Below, in pieces: positions 45,211 through 54,569 of a stretch of DNA of 64,000 bases. The position numbers and the translations under genes were made by a program. This DNA comes from an uncultured Pseudomonadales bacterium (GTDB lineage Bacteria > Pseudomonadota > Gammaproteobacteria > Pseudomonadales > Azotimanducaceae), in assembly GCA_958296195.1 (NCBI GenBank), contig OY282455.1:2108001-2172000 (forward strand), read 5' to 3'. The notes below the pieces were generated by a model. The model made no database searches. It was not told the origin of the DNA and saw only the letters and a list, made by a program, of their open reading frames with translations. Positions within the stretch are counted from its first letter, which is position 1. Each line of letters starts with the position of its first letter.

Positions 45211-48171
45211 CTAGGCGAGCAGTTCGTCCGCCGTGTGGACGACGCGATAGCGGGCTGGCGATTCACCAACCTGCAGCGCCTTGAAGTGCGCCTTGCCGCA
45301 CTCCACCTTGGCCCGTTCGGCGTTGCGCAGGTCGTCCAGAAAGGCGCTGCCCTTGGTTTCAACCACTAGGTACAGCCGCTCGCCTTCGTCGTCTTCAATG
45401 AGGACCGCCCAGTCCGGGTTGTACGGGCCGAGCGGCGTTGGAATCTGAAACCAGCGCGGCAGCTTCGCGTACACCTTGACGGCTGTGAATTGCTCCAATG
45501 ACTCTGCGAAAGCGGCCTCGTTGTCCGAATCGTACACCACATGGTCGTACACGGACTTCTGCGCCGCCATCGTGCTCTTGAGATAGCCGATCAGCTCTTC
45601 GTTGCGGAACAGTTCTTGCGCAAAGTAATGCTCATCGCCCAGCCGTTGATACTTGACGCCGTCTACCAGCGCCAAGCGCTTGCGGCGATTGATCACCTCG
45701 GCGACCATCTCGATGAACTTGGTGGGATTATCTGCGAAGTCGTCTAGGCGGTCGCTAGCAGCCAAGATGCGTTGAATGCTGCGGCGCGTCAGACCCGTTC
45801 GGTTTTGCAGGTCGGTCAACAGGTCCGGCAGATCTATGTCTGCGTCGATGAGGTACGCGGCTGTGGATTCGCGCACTTCGCCTTTAACGCCACCGCGCTC
45901 CAAGGCGAGCCCGCCTCGTTGCCACAGCAAGCGCGGGCGCGGTATCGGCGGCGCGTCGGCAAGCGCTCGCGCACAGGCTTCAAGCATCGCTTCGTTGTCG
46001 AAGTGGACGCGAAAGGTCGTTTTGTGCTTGATGCGCTCCCACAGGGCTTGGAACTCCGCGCTTTCCAGCACGGCCTCGCGGGGTTTCACAGCGCGACGTT
46101 CATCCACCCTCTTTATCTTGACCCGAGTGGTGAATCTGCGAAGTACCTGCGTGATGGCTTCGCGCAATGGCTCGAATTCGTCGGGCAAAACCACACCGTC
46201 GCCGTCAAGCGCTTCCTGCAACGCGTCTCGGGCTTGCCCTTTGCGATCGAGGTAGCCTTGCGAGATCAGATGATCCCAAAGCCGCTTCGACCGCTCGACG
46301 CCGAGAGGTCCGGCTTGACCGCCATCGTCCTCAACGACGACGGATGCGAACGAATGCCGTTCCACCAAACCAAACCTGAGCCCCGTTTCCTGCTCGATTT
46401 CCTGTTGCAGGTTCTCGGCGAACTCTTCGTAGCTCTCGCGGGCGATGACCGTCAAGGTGTTCACCTCAAATCCCCGCTGCCGCTCGCCGGCCTTATTGAC
46501 GCAAAGGCGCAGACCGCGGCCGATAGTTTGCCGGCGTTCGCGCTCCGTGGAGATGTCGCGCAAGGCGCATATCTGGAAAACGTTGGGATTGTCCCAGCCT
46601 TCGCGCAGGGCGGAATGCGAGAAGATGAACTGCAAGGGTTCCTCAAAGCTGAGCAGCCGTTCCTTGTCGCGCATGATGAGCCGGTAAGCGCGTTCGGCGT
46701 TGTCGCGGTTGGCCTGATTGTTCTCGGCGGTATCGGTCCAACCATCTTTGCGGTCGATGGAAAAGTAGCCTTCGTGGCAGCTTGCCGCCGCTTCCTGCAC
46801 ATCCACTCCGCCGAACAGCGACCCATATTCTGGGCGATTCGCCGCACGGCGGTATTCTTCCTCAAAGATGCGGGCGTACTCGCCCTTGATGGGGTTGCCG
46901 CCAGCGTCGTAGCGCCGGTAGTGCGCTACCTTGTCGATGAAAAAGAGCGTGAGCACCTTGATGTCCTGCGGCCCAAGCCGCTGCTGCTTGTCCAGATGCT
47001 CCCGGATGGTCTTGCGCATCATCTCCCGGTGAACGGCGAGCGCGTCCACGCCGCCGTAAATGTCGCCAAGGCGCATCCATTGCTCGCCTTCCGGCAGCCG
47101 CAATTCCAGGTATTCTTTGCCGCGCTCGACGTGGATTTCGCCAATGCGGTGGCCGCGGTACAGGTCACGGTGCGTCTTTCGCGCCAGGTCGTCGCCATCG
47201 GTCAACTTAAGCGTGCGGCGTTGCACCCCGCCGGCCGGAGTCGCCACATCCACCTCCACTTCGGCCCAGATAACGCCCCGTTGCCGGCGCGTGGCCACTA
47301 GGCGAACATACGGCCGGTTGTGATCGTCCGCGACGACGCCGGCGGCCACCTCGATCTGCTTCACCAGCTTGCGCTCGTAGGCGTCCACCGCGTTGAGCCG
47401 ATAGACCATGTGGTGCTTGTCCGCATGCGTGGCCGAGTAGCGCAGTGTGCAGAGCGGATTCATCTCGTGGAGCGCCTGCCGCCCCTGCCCCTTCAGGCCG
47501 CCGTCAACGCTTTGCGGCTCGTCAACGATCAGCACCGGGTTTGTGGCCCGCACCAAATCGATGGGTTTCTCGCCACCGGTCTTTTCGTTTGGTTGGTAAA
47601 TGTTGTTGACGTCGCGTTTGTTGATGGCGCCAACCGTCACTACCATCACCTGCACTTGTGGGCTGGTGGCGAAGTTCCGCACCTGCCCTAACTTCGTGGA
47701 ATCGTACACAAAGTGCTCGAACGGCACAGCCGAATATAGCGCTCGAAGGTGCGGTCCGATGATGAGCAATGACTTGTCGACGCCCTCCTTGATGGCCACC
47801 GACGGCACCACGACAATGAACTTCGTGAATCCGTAGCGTCGGTTGAGCTCGAAGACGGTGCGCAGATAAACGTAGGTTTTGCCGGTGCCCGTCTCCATCT
47901 CCACCGTGAAGTCGTGGGACTTCAACGCATCCGTCGGCAACAATCCATTGCGCAACTGCACCTGCTGAAGATTGGCCAGCAAGGCGTCATCGTCCAACTG
48001 AAGCCGGTTCCCAACCCCGAGCTCGCTTTCCTGAAACCCGGGAAGCTGGTCCGCCATATTGTGAGATACGGCGAACTGGGCGCGAGACATCTCCTGACCC
48101 TGAAAAAGATCGCAGACGGCCGCGATGGCGTCTTGCTGAAAGTCCAGGTCCGGTTCGAACCGCAGTCTCAC
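45211..48171 (-). CDS. res: type III restriction enzyme, Res subunit
   Basis: 986 residues. Superfamily 2 helicase motifs: ETGTGKT (93-99), LIVDEPQS, RYSATHADKHH; the QTIGRGLRLCVN motif VI near the middle; and a C-terminal PD-(D/E)xK nuclease, YNPDWAVLIEDD then LVVETKG. Start is GTG on the minus strand, overlapping the mod stop by one base. It translocates along DNA and cuts when two unmethylated sites lie head to head. Complete and intact. Confidence 0.93.
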   Translation of the reverse strand: MRLRFEPDLDFQQDAIAAVCDLFQGQEMSRAQFAVSHNMADQLPGFQESELGVGNRLQLDDDALLANLQQVQLRNGLLPTDALKSHDFTVEMETGTGKTYVYLRTVFELNRRYGFTKFIVVVPSVAIKEGVDKSLLIIGPHLRALYSAVPFEHFVYDSTKLGQVRNFATSPQVQVMVVTVGAINKRDVNNIYQPNEKTGGEKPIDLVRATNPVLIVDEPQSVDGGLKGQGRQALHEMNPLCTLRYSATHADKHHMVYRLNAVDAYERKLVKQIEVAAGVVADDHNRPYVRLVATRRQRGVIWAEVEVDVATPAGGVQRRTLKLTDGDDLARKTHRDLYRGHRIGEIHVERGKEYLELRLPEGEQWMRLGDIYGGVDALAVHREMMRKTIREHLDKQQRLGPQDIKVLTLFFIDKVAHYRRYDAGGNPIKGEYARIFEEEYRRAANRPEYGSLFGGVDVQEAAASCHEGYFSIDRKDGWTDTAENNQANRDNAERAYRLIMRDKERLLSFEEPLQFIFSHSALREGWDNPNVFQICALRDISTERERRQTIGRGLRLCVNKAGERQRGFEVNTLTVIARESYEEFAENLQQEIEQETGLRFGLVERHSFASVVVEDDGGQAGPLGVERSKRLWDHLISQGYLDRKGQARDALQEALDGDGVVLPDEFEPLREAITQVLRRFTTRVKIKRVDERRAVKPREAVLESAEFQALWERIKHKTTFRVHFDNEAMLEACARALADAPPIPRPRLLWQRGGLALERGGVKGEVRESTAAYLIDADIDLPDLLTDLQNRTGLTRRSIQRILAASDRLDDFADNPTKFIEMVAEVINRRKRLALVDGVKYQRLGDEHYFAQELFRNEELIGYLKSTMAAQKSVYDHVVYDSDNEAAFAESLEQFTAVKVYAKLPRWFQIPTPLGPYNPDWAVLIEDDEGERLYLVVETKGSAFLDDLRNAERAKVECGKAHFKALQVGESPARYRVVHTADELLA

Positions 48172-50039
48172 TACAGGCTCCGCACGTCCTTGATGCCGTA
48201 TTGCCGCAGAATCTCTGTTACGTTCGCCTTGGCCACGTCGTCCTCAAAGGCGCTGTCCCGGAAGATGACGGCAAGGTCTTCCGTCTCGTCCATCTCATCC
48301 CGCCAGGCGACGATGCCCAAGGTCAGTTCATCGACTTCCGACGCCCTGATCGACTCCGCCAAGCAGGTCACCAGTGCGCCGCCGGCGACGGCGTTGACCC
48401 GCTTGCCGGCGATCTCCCGCCGCTCGACGGGTGCGCAGAGGTCGTAGCCGAGCTTGAGCAGCAGCTCGTAGAAAAGGTCGTCCTCGCTGCGGTCCGGCTT
48501 GATGTGTTCAACGTAGTCGATCAGGGACTGCGCCAAATCGTTCTTGTCCGGCTCCCATGCCCTGATGTTGGAGCTGTCCAGCTTGAACACGCGGAAACCC
48601 GATGTCGCTCCGGCAGATGCTTTAGCGATAGTCCTTTGAAGCCTTTCTTTTCCAATGTCAGCCACGTTTGCGCAGCCCAGCTCTCTCGCGTTACGTCCAT
48701 TCTGGCTATTGGATATCACTGGCTCTTGTAGTTGAACTAGAATGAACCGGATCGGATTCTCTTCCGCCTCATCGGTTCTTTCCAAAACGGCTTGCCCCAG
48801 CGGACAGGATCCAGCAAAGAAGTCCATAACGAGATCGCCACCTTTAGCAGCTAGGTTCAGCAAGTGAGACATCAGCTTGACAGGTTTTGGAAAGTCCATC
48901 ACGTCCACGCCGAAAAGTGCTTTGAGATCTGTCTTCCCAGTGCGGGTACGACCGAATCTCTCGTCGACTAGCAGGCTCCTTGGCTTGGCCCCATTTTTCT
49001 TTTCGTAATTTTTCGTGTAAACATAGGGCCACTTGAATACCAGTTCGTCATATCGCTTTTGAACGGTATCTTTGCCCCAACGCCAGCGTGCGATCTTGTG
49101 GTCAGGATCTTTGTGTTCTACGATGTATGTTTTTCCGTCAGGTCCTTCAATAGGAAAGTCCAGCGATTTCTGGTATCCCAAGGACTGTTTATCGAGACGA
49201 TCCAAGCTATAACGTCGCCCATCGACATCACTCTTATTATAGGTTGTGGTAACCTGTGCAAACGGATCGTTCTTGATTCCCGGTTCTTCCGTTTTTCCGT
49301 AACACAGTATCGTTTCGTGGTCGATTACGACAGAGCCAACGTCGCCACCACCGCCGGACTTCTTTTTCCAGATGAATTCGCAGACGAAGTTCTCCTCGCC
49401 AAATATTTCGTCGCAGATTAATCTCAGCCGTGCGCTCTCGTTTTCGTCGATACTGATGAAACACACACCGTCAGGGCGTAGCAGAGTGCGTGCAACCTTC
49501 AACCGCGGATAAATCATGTTCAACCAGTTCGTGTGGAACCGGCCGGAGGCGTCGGTGTTCGAGCAAACCCTGTCGCCGTTGTCGTCGAGTTGCCCGGTGA
49601 TCTGGAGGTAGTTCTTTATCCCGTCCTTGTAGTTGTCCCGGTACACGAAGTCCTTACCGGTGTTATAAGGCGGGTCTATGTAGATGAGCTTCACCTTGTT
49701 GGTGTAGCTCCTTTGCAGCAGCTTGAGCACCTCGAGGTTGTCGCCTTCGATCATCAGGTTTTGCGTCGAATCCCACTCAACGCTCTCCTCGGGGCAAGGG
49801 CGCAACGTGCCGGTGCTCGGCGTCAGCGCCAAGCGGCGGGCGCGGCGCTTCCCGTGCCAGCTCAGGCCATATTTCTCATCGCCGCTGTCCAAGGCATCGC
49901 CAAGCAGCTCGCGCAGGGCGTCAAAATCCACCTTGCCTTCGGCGACCGCATCCGGGAACAGGGAAGCCAGCTCCGCAATGTTGGCCGCCGCCAAGTCGGG
50001 AGAATGGCTCTCCGGGTCTTCCGTAGTGATTCGCTTCAT
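48171..50039 (-). CDS. mod: type III modification methyltransferase, Mod subunit
   Basis: 622 residues, N6-adenine methyltransferase of the beta layout: catalytic IDPPYNTGKDF (121-131) comes first, then the target-recognition region (about 210-400), then the SAM motif DLVMDFFAGSCPLGQAV. The recognition region and some flank are clearly lower in GC than the two ends, so that part may have been swapped in. It both protects host DNA and gives the Res subunit its specificity. Confidence 0.93.
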   Translation of the reverse strand: MKRITTEDPESHSPDLAAANIAELASLFPDAVAEGKVDFDALRELLGDALDSGDEKYGLSWHGKRRARRLALTPSTGTLRPCPEESVEWDSTQNLMIEGDNLEVLKLLQRSYTNKVKLIYIDPPYNTGKDFVYRDNYKDGIKNYLQITGQLDDNGDRVCSNTDASGRFHTNWLNMIYPRLKVARTLLRPDGVCFISIDENESARLRLICDEIFGEENFVCEFIWKKKSGGGGDVGSVVIDHETILCYGKTEEPGIKNDPFAQVTTTYNKSDVDGRRYSLDRLDKQSLGYQKSLDFPIEGPDGKTYIVEHKDPDHKIARWRWGKDTVQKRYDELVFKWPYVYTKNYEKKNGAKPRSLLVDERFGRTRTGKTDLKALFGVDVMDFPKPVKLMSHLLNLAAKGGDLVMDFFAGSCPLGQAVLERTDEAEENPIRFILVQLQEPVISNSQNGRNARELGCANVADIGKERLQRTIAKASAGATSGFRVFKLDSSNIRAWEPDKNDLAQSLIDYVEHIKPDRSEDDLFYELLLKLGYDLCAPVERREIAGKRVNAVAGGALVTCLAESIRASEVDELTLGIVAWRDEMDETEDLAVIFRDSAFEDDVAKANVTEILRQYGIKDVRSL

Positions 50040-50791
50040 CCGAGGGGCATCCGGTTCTTGGTGCAGGTCAAGGGAGGATTTGGGTTCGCTTCAGCGGCTG
50101 AACCCCTCCCCTTTCCGTAGTGTCCACCCAAGAACCGCACTTGTCAAACCCGCCCTCCGGCCGCGTCCGTCAATGCGGTGGACGGCTCTGCCAAGCCATG
50201 CGCAAAGTGCCCTCACCTGTCCAGCACTTATACTCTTTAGGCTTCGCTGGTGAGCTGCGTACCTTGACCTGTGTTGCGGTAAGCGTAGGCGCTGGACGGG
50301 CTGGGCGGCGGTTACACCTGCATCCAGGTCGGTGCGCCAGGCCGTTTCGCGCTCAACTGCCGGCGCTTCTGGCCGTGCTGGGCAAGCTCGCAGCGCATCG
50401 CAGACGTGAGCGACGACTTCCACGCTGCCGGCCGCTGCCACAAGACGATGACTCAGCGGCAAGGTGCCATCCGGCGGGGGAGGCGGTTCCTCATGGGTGC
50501 GCCGGATCTTACCCTCTCATCCCCAAGGACGCCGCCACCATCCACACTAATGTCGCCACCGCCTTCCGCGACTTAGGGCCCCATGCTTGACCTCTTCGTC
50601 AAGAGCGCTGGTGCCGACCATGTCAACCTTTCCTGCCCCGCTCCCTTCCCATCCGCGCCGAGGATTGCGACCCTCGCATCTGAGTCGCATTGCGGATCAG
50701 ATCCTTACGCCTGCGCTGCCTAGCCACCCTCCAAGCCGACCTGTGGTAGGATGCCCACACAGCCCAACTGTCGAAGCCCGCCGCCAAACCC
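50040..50791. other. region upstream of mod without a convincing gene
   Basis: Several short frames exist on both strands but none shows a recognisable domain or a good start. Decayed sequence is the likeliest reading. It should contain the mod promoter. Confidence 0.4.
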
Positions 50792-51127
50792 ATGACCGCC
50801 ACACCTCAACCGCCATCAGCTACCAACCCCCAGCCCATGACGGCCACCAATGCCCCACTTGTGACCACTATTGATGCCTTCCGCAAAGACGCCTGGATCA
50901 AGCGAGGTCTGCACCTTCCCTACGACTGGCCCACCCGAACCTTGGACTGGCGCTACGACTACACCCGCCGCCAAGCCCCAGTCGAAGTCGACATCCTAGC
51001 CGCCAACGCTTGGGAGGATGTCTGCGACCTAAGGAATTGCGCGGCCACGGCCCGGCACACCGACGACACTCGACTGGCTGTATCCACGGTAACCTACCAC
51101 CACGCTATCTCGCGGGCTACATGTTAG
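50792..51127 (+). CDS. hypothetical ORF upstream of the nuclease gene
   Basis: 111 codons. A Thr/Pro-rich start is followed by AFRKDAWIKRGLHLPYDWP and WRYDYTRRQAPVEVDILAAN, which has strongly GC-biased third positions like a real gene. After about residue 85 a more sensible frame seems to continue in another frame (TGCIHGNLPPRYLAGY), so it may be frameshifted. It ends nine bases before the nuclease start, so it could be the first gene of a three-gene unit. No family recognised. Confidence 0.35.
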   Translation: MTATPQPPSATNPQPMTATNAPLVTTIDAFRKDAWIKRGLHLPYDWPTRTLDWRYDYTRRQAPVEVDILAANAWEDVCDLRNCAATARHTDDTRLAVSTVTYHHAISRATC

Positions 51128-51136
51128 GCCAAAGCT

Positions 51137-52369
51137 ATGACGTTAGGAGAAGACTACCTGTTCGGGCACACGGACTGGTTTTCCATAAGGGATAGACATA
51201 AACAAGCTATGCTCAAGGAAATCGACGCGGTAGAAGGTAATCGCCTACTCAATATATCGGTGGACGATCTATGTCGGTATATTGAGAAAAAATACACCAT
51301 TAACGTACCTTCTCTTAACAGAGATGGAATCGTTTTAGATTACCATGAAACAAAAATTGATGTCAGGCATGATCCACACCGAGTTATCCGATATCGTAAT
51401 CGGTCCATCTATGTCGATGGCACTGCGATTGAGGTCATTGTCCCGTTCACTGGCGATGCTGAGATGTTTTCTGTCCAGCCATCGCGCTATACTTCAAATC
51501 CGCCTCGTGCCCAAATCCTGAACAACAACCTGAAAATTCTTATACAAGGAACCGATCTAACGAGCGATAGAGTGACCTCGATCATATCCAATACACTTTC
51601 CTCCATCGAGAGCTATTTGGACTGGCAACGGAATGATGTCAGATCGTTCAACGACCAAATTTTCGAGATGGCGAAGGAGAAGATTACCCGTCGTCGGAAA
51701 AAACTCCTACGCGACCAGGACTTAGTTTCCTCTCTAGGCTTCGCACTGAAGCAGCGAGAAAACTCTGCCCAAACCTATGTGGCACCGGAAATACGTCGCC
51801 GCGTTGCCCCGAAAATGCCAGCGGCGACTACTGCGCCATATGTTCCAGAACCCACTTTATCGGATGATGATTTTGAACACATACTCTCGATCATCGACAA
51901 TATGGCTGAGGTTATGGAGCGTAGTCCTTCCGCATTCAAGTCAATGGACGAGGAGGCGATCAGAATGCACTTTTTGGTTCAATTGAATGGCCATTACCAA
52001 GGTCAGGCAACTGGAGAGACCTTTAACTTTAATGGAAAGACGGATATCCTGATACGCGTTAATGGGAAGAACATTTTTATTGCGGAATGTAAATTCTGGA
52101 GCGGCCCTAAGGTGCTTACCGAGACGGTGGACCAGCTGCTCGACTACGCGAGCTGGCGAGACACCAAGGTTGCTATCATTGTATTCAACCGTCAAAGAAA
52201 CTTTACCCACATTCTGGAATCCATTCCGGAAGCCATCGGAAAGCATCCCAACTGTAAGCGTACGGTTGGAAGAAAATCAGAGACTATCTCCAGATATGTC
52301 TTCAGCCATAAAGACGATCCAAATAGAGAACTCGTCTTGGTGGTTATGGCATTCGACGTTCCGATATAG
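51137..52369 (+). CDS. PD-(D/E)xK nuclease-like protein, putative defence effector
   Basis: 410 residues, much more AT-rich than its surroundings. The N-terminal 240 residues are unrecognised, with a Lys/Arg-rich helix (EKITRRRKKLLRD) before a Pro/Ala linker (about 222-238). The C-terminal domain has DEEAIRMHFLVQLNG, KTDILI (Asp 303), FIAECKF (Glu 317, Lys 319) and QLLDYASW, the order of an Mrr-like PD-(D/E)xK nuclease. Six bases separate it from the caspase-like gene. It is next to a type III restriction system, and the linker could be a cleavage site, but that is inference. Confidence 0.7.
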   Translation: MTLGEDYLFGHTDWFSIRDRHKQAMLKEIDAVEGNRLLNISVDDLCRYIEKKYTINVPSLNRDGIVLDYHETKIDVRHDPHRVIRYRNRSIYVDGTAIEVIVPFTGDAEMFSVQPSRYTSNPPRAQILNNNLKILIQGTDLTSDRVTSIISNTLSSIESYLDWQRNDVRSFNDQIFEMAKEKITRRRKKLLRDQDLVSSLGFALKQRENSAQTYVAPEIRRRVAPKMPAATTAPYVPEPTLSDDDFEHILSIIDNMAEVMERSPSAFKSMDEEAIRMHFLVQLNGHYQGQATGETFNFNGKTDILIRVNGKNIFIAECKFWSGPKVLTETVDQLLDYASWRDTKVAIIVFNRQRNFTHILESIPEAIGKHPNCKRTVGRKSETISRYVFSHKDDPNRELVLVVMAFDVPI

Positions 52370-52411
52370 GGTTAGGTGGCGGAATTCGACCAGCAAAACC
52401 GAGTACCGGAA

Positions 52412-53077
52412 ATGGCACGAGTATTCATCCTTGAAAGCCCCAATCCAGTCGATCTTCTTGAGAATCGAGGGGAGAGGTCGTCGCTGGAGTCAGTGTGCAA
52501 TCTGTTCGGGTATGATTCGGCTGCTTTTCTTCTCACGAATCGTAGCGAGCTTGAGAAGGCGCTTATGTACGTTCGAGAGGTTGGCGCATTCTCCGGAGAC
52601 CTAACTGGCAATGGTGTGGCCCCACTCTTTATTCACATCAGTGCTCATGGTGACGACAATGGAATCAGCATTGGACCGGACTTCGTTGAATGGCCTGACC
52701 TAGCCAAGCTGGTCGTGAGAATGTATAGCAGGTTGGGTCAATATGGTGGACCAGTAATACTGGTTCTTTCGTCATGCGGATCTAAAGGTCAAAGTTTGAC
52801 TCGATGGTGGACGAAGTTCTCCAGTAAGCTTCGGGAGGAGAGGGGATTAAATTTTGTGCCACCCGAATATGTCTTTGTGTTTTCTGACGAAGAAATTGAT
52901 TGGCGGGACTCTGTGGTGACGTGGACTATATTCTATCGAAAAGCGTCGGAGTTGGACTTTAGTAGTCGTTCTCATGTGCAGCAGCTTCTCAAACAAGTAG
53001 CTCGGTCGGGGTTTGGTAAGTTAATGTATTTTCGTTTGGATGTTGAGGAGAAGAAATACAAGCGTTGGGGCGGCTAA
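52412..53077 (+). CDS. caspase/CHAT-like cysteine protease
   Basis: 221 residues from ATG 52412 (GTG 52376 would add 12). LFIHISAHGDDNGISI supplies a catalytic His, and VILVLSSCGSKGQS supplies a Cys after a hydrophobic strand, the His-Cys dyad layout of CHAT and caspase-like peptidases; VEWPDLAKLV between them also fits CHAT proteins. No repeat or sensor domain is attached. AT-rich like the nuclease gene, with which it forms a pair. Confidence 0.68.
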   Translation: MARVFILESPNPVDLLENRGERSSLESVCNLFGYDSAAFLLTNRSELEKALMYVREVGAFSGDLTGNGVAPLFIHISAHGDDNGISIGPDFVEWPDLAKLVVRMYSRLGQYGGPVILVLSSCGSKGQSLTRWWTKFSSKLREERGLNFVPPEYVFVFSDEEIDWRDSVVTWTIFYRKASELDFSSRSHVQQLLKQVARSGFGKLMYFRLDVEEKKYKRWGG

Positions 53078-53374
53078 AACGTACTGGATTTAATGTGGCT
53101 TCTTGGTTTCTCATTTATTTTAAGGTAGTGACCTCCTCGAATCAGAATGTGACGAGGCGCTGGTACGATATCGAGCGCTGGTTCAGGAGCGAGGTCGGCC
53201 AAAAGACTTCCTTAGTGCCCGAAGAGCCTTTGGTCAAGGCCATCAACGCCTGTCTTTAACTCCGTCAGCAGCGGCGCAAGCTGGATGCAGGCAAGCAAAC
53301 CAGTACGTGGGTGGTGGCGGACTTCTAGGAACCTAGCCGCTCCTGTCCTATGCGCTCGCGGTTTCGGCGGACAC

Positions 53375-53923
53375 TTAGCCGTCGTCGGTGCGGTTGTACC
53401 GCGGATTCTGGCCACTATGTCCCCGTCTATAGGTGTCAAGCGCCCGCGCTTCCTTCTCCTTTGCGCCGTCGGCCGTCATGCGCCGGGAGGTCTGCACCAG
53501 CCTGTCGAAGTCCTTGCCATCAGCACGGTGCTTCGCTTCGCGTGCCTTCGGGTCGTTGGTAGTCCCCTTATACACGACCCGTTGGCCTTTCTTCAGGTCA
53601 TATGTGATCGTGTCCATTGGCTGTTTTGGCATTCTCGGTTGTCCCAAAGTGTCCTTTGAGCGTGATATTGGGGCAATTGGTCCGGTTTCAACCCCCAAAT
53701 CTAGTGTCTTGCCGATATCCTGGTTGCCAGCGCCCGAGACGGGATGCGCTTGCGACGGCCGGACGGTAGCAACTGCCGAGGGTGTGTCGCCGGCTGGTGA
53801 AAACTCGACCTCCAGCGCATGGCCGCCGGAATAGACGTGAATGATTGTGCCTACGGCGCCCGCCGGCAAGCCGTGCTCCGCGAGGTCGCTCGTCAGAATT
53901 ATGCGGTCATGTTCCATCAGCAT
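53375..53923 (-). CDS. DUF4926 domain joined to a GIY-YIG-like domain
   Basis: 182 residues. The first about 65 (MEHDRIILTSDLAEHGLPAGAVG to VRPSQAHPV) match DUF4926, small proteins often found in toxin-antitoxin-like pairs. A low-complexity stretch leads to about 75 residues (ITYDLKKGQRVVYKG, DPKAREAKHRADGKDFDRL) like small GIY-YIG-related proteins. The second part has its own possible start (MDTITYDL), so this may be a recent fusion of two genes. Role unknown; it closes the defence-type block. About 300 bases before its 3' end (53078-53374) show no gene. Confidence 0.6.
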   Translation of the reverse strand: MLMEHDRIILTSDLAEHGLPAGAVGTIIHVYSGGHALEVEFSPAGDTPSAVATVRPSQAHPVSGAGNQDIGKTLDLGVETGPIAPISRSKDTLGQPRMPKQPMDTITYDLKKGQRVVYKGTTNDPKAREAKHRADGKDFDRLVQTSRRMTADGAKEKEARALDTYRRGHSGQNPRYNRTDDG

Positions 53924-54096
53924 TGCAGTCTGCCTACGCTGGAGTGGCTGTCCGACAGCAGGTAGTCAACGACTTTGAGCGGTCAACACGAGCCTGCTGC
54001 GCGTTTGGCAGTTTCATCAAGGCTTTCCGCCGGCCATCGACCTAGGCACCGAATCGGCACTATGATAGTGCCGACATTCGCCAGCGGAGCAACGCC

Positions 54097-54471
54097 ATGC
54101 CACGCGACGTGATCGTTCCCGACCAGGATCGGAACCTTTACGACAATTTCCACTTCGCGCCGGCGGTTCGCGCCGGCGGCCTGTTGCTTTGCTCCGGGCA
54201 AATCGGGCTGGACGCGGCCGGCAAACCGCCGGAGGACCCTGAGGAGGAGTTCCGCTGCGCTTGGCGAGGCGTGGGCCGGGTTTTGGCGGCGGCCGGCTTG
54301 GGTTATGCGGACATCGTGGAGTTCACCAGCTACCATGTCGGCCTTGGGCGGCACATCGCCGCCTTCATGAAGGTGAAGGACGAATTCGTCACCGAGCCGT
54401 GGCCGGCTTGGACGGCCATCGGCGTCGAGGAGCTGGCCGTTGCCGGCGCCCCCGGGTGGAGATTCGCGTAA
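54097..54471 (+). CDS. RidA/YjgF-family protein, probable C-terminal frameshift
   Basis: 124 residues of the RidA fold: FAPAVRAGGLLLCSGQIGLD, EEEFRCAWRGVGRVLAAAGLGYADIVEFTSYH, and WPAWTAIGVEELA. RidA enzymes hydrolyse reactive enamines and imines. The normal ending (VEIRVTA) is present in the DNA but in another frame, reaching a stop at 54485; the shift lies in a CCCCCGGG run near 54450. Either the gene is slightly damaged or one base is missing in the sequence. Confidence 0.8.
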   Translation: MPRDVIVPDQDRNLYDNFHFAPAVRAGGLLLCSGQIGLDAAGKPPEDPEEEFRCAWRGVGRVLAAAGLGYADIVEFTSYHVGLGRHIAAFMKVKDEFVTEPWPAWTAIGVEELAVAGAPGWRFA

Positions 54472-54569
54472 CGGCGGCCCTCTGAAGGAGGGATTCGCAG
54501 CCGACCGGCGTTGCGCCACTACCTTATTCTTAAACAGGCTCCCAAGCTGATCGCCTAGGTTGGCGCAAC

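Noticed and set aside
53065-53259. Short ORF after the caspase-like gene
   Set aside because: Mixed composition, no ribosome site and no recognisable domain; likely debris at the island edge.
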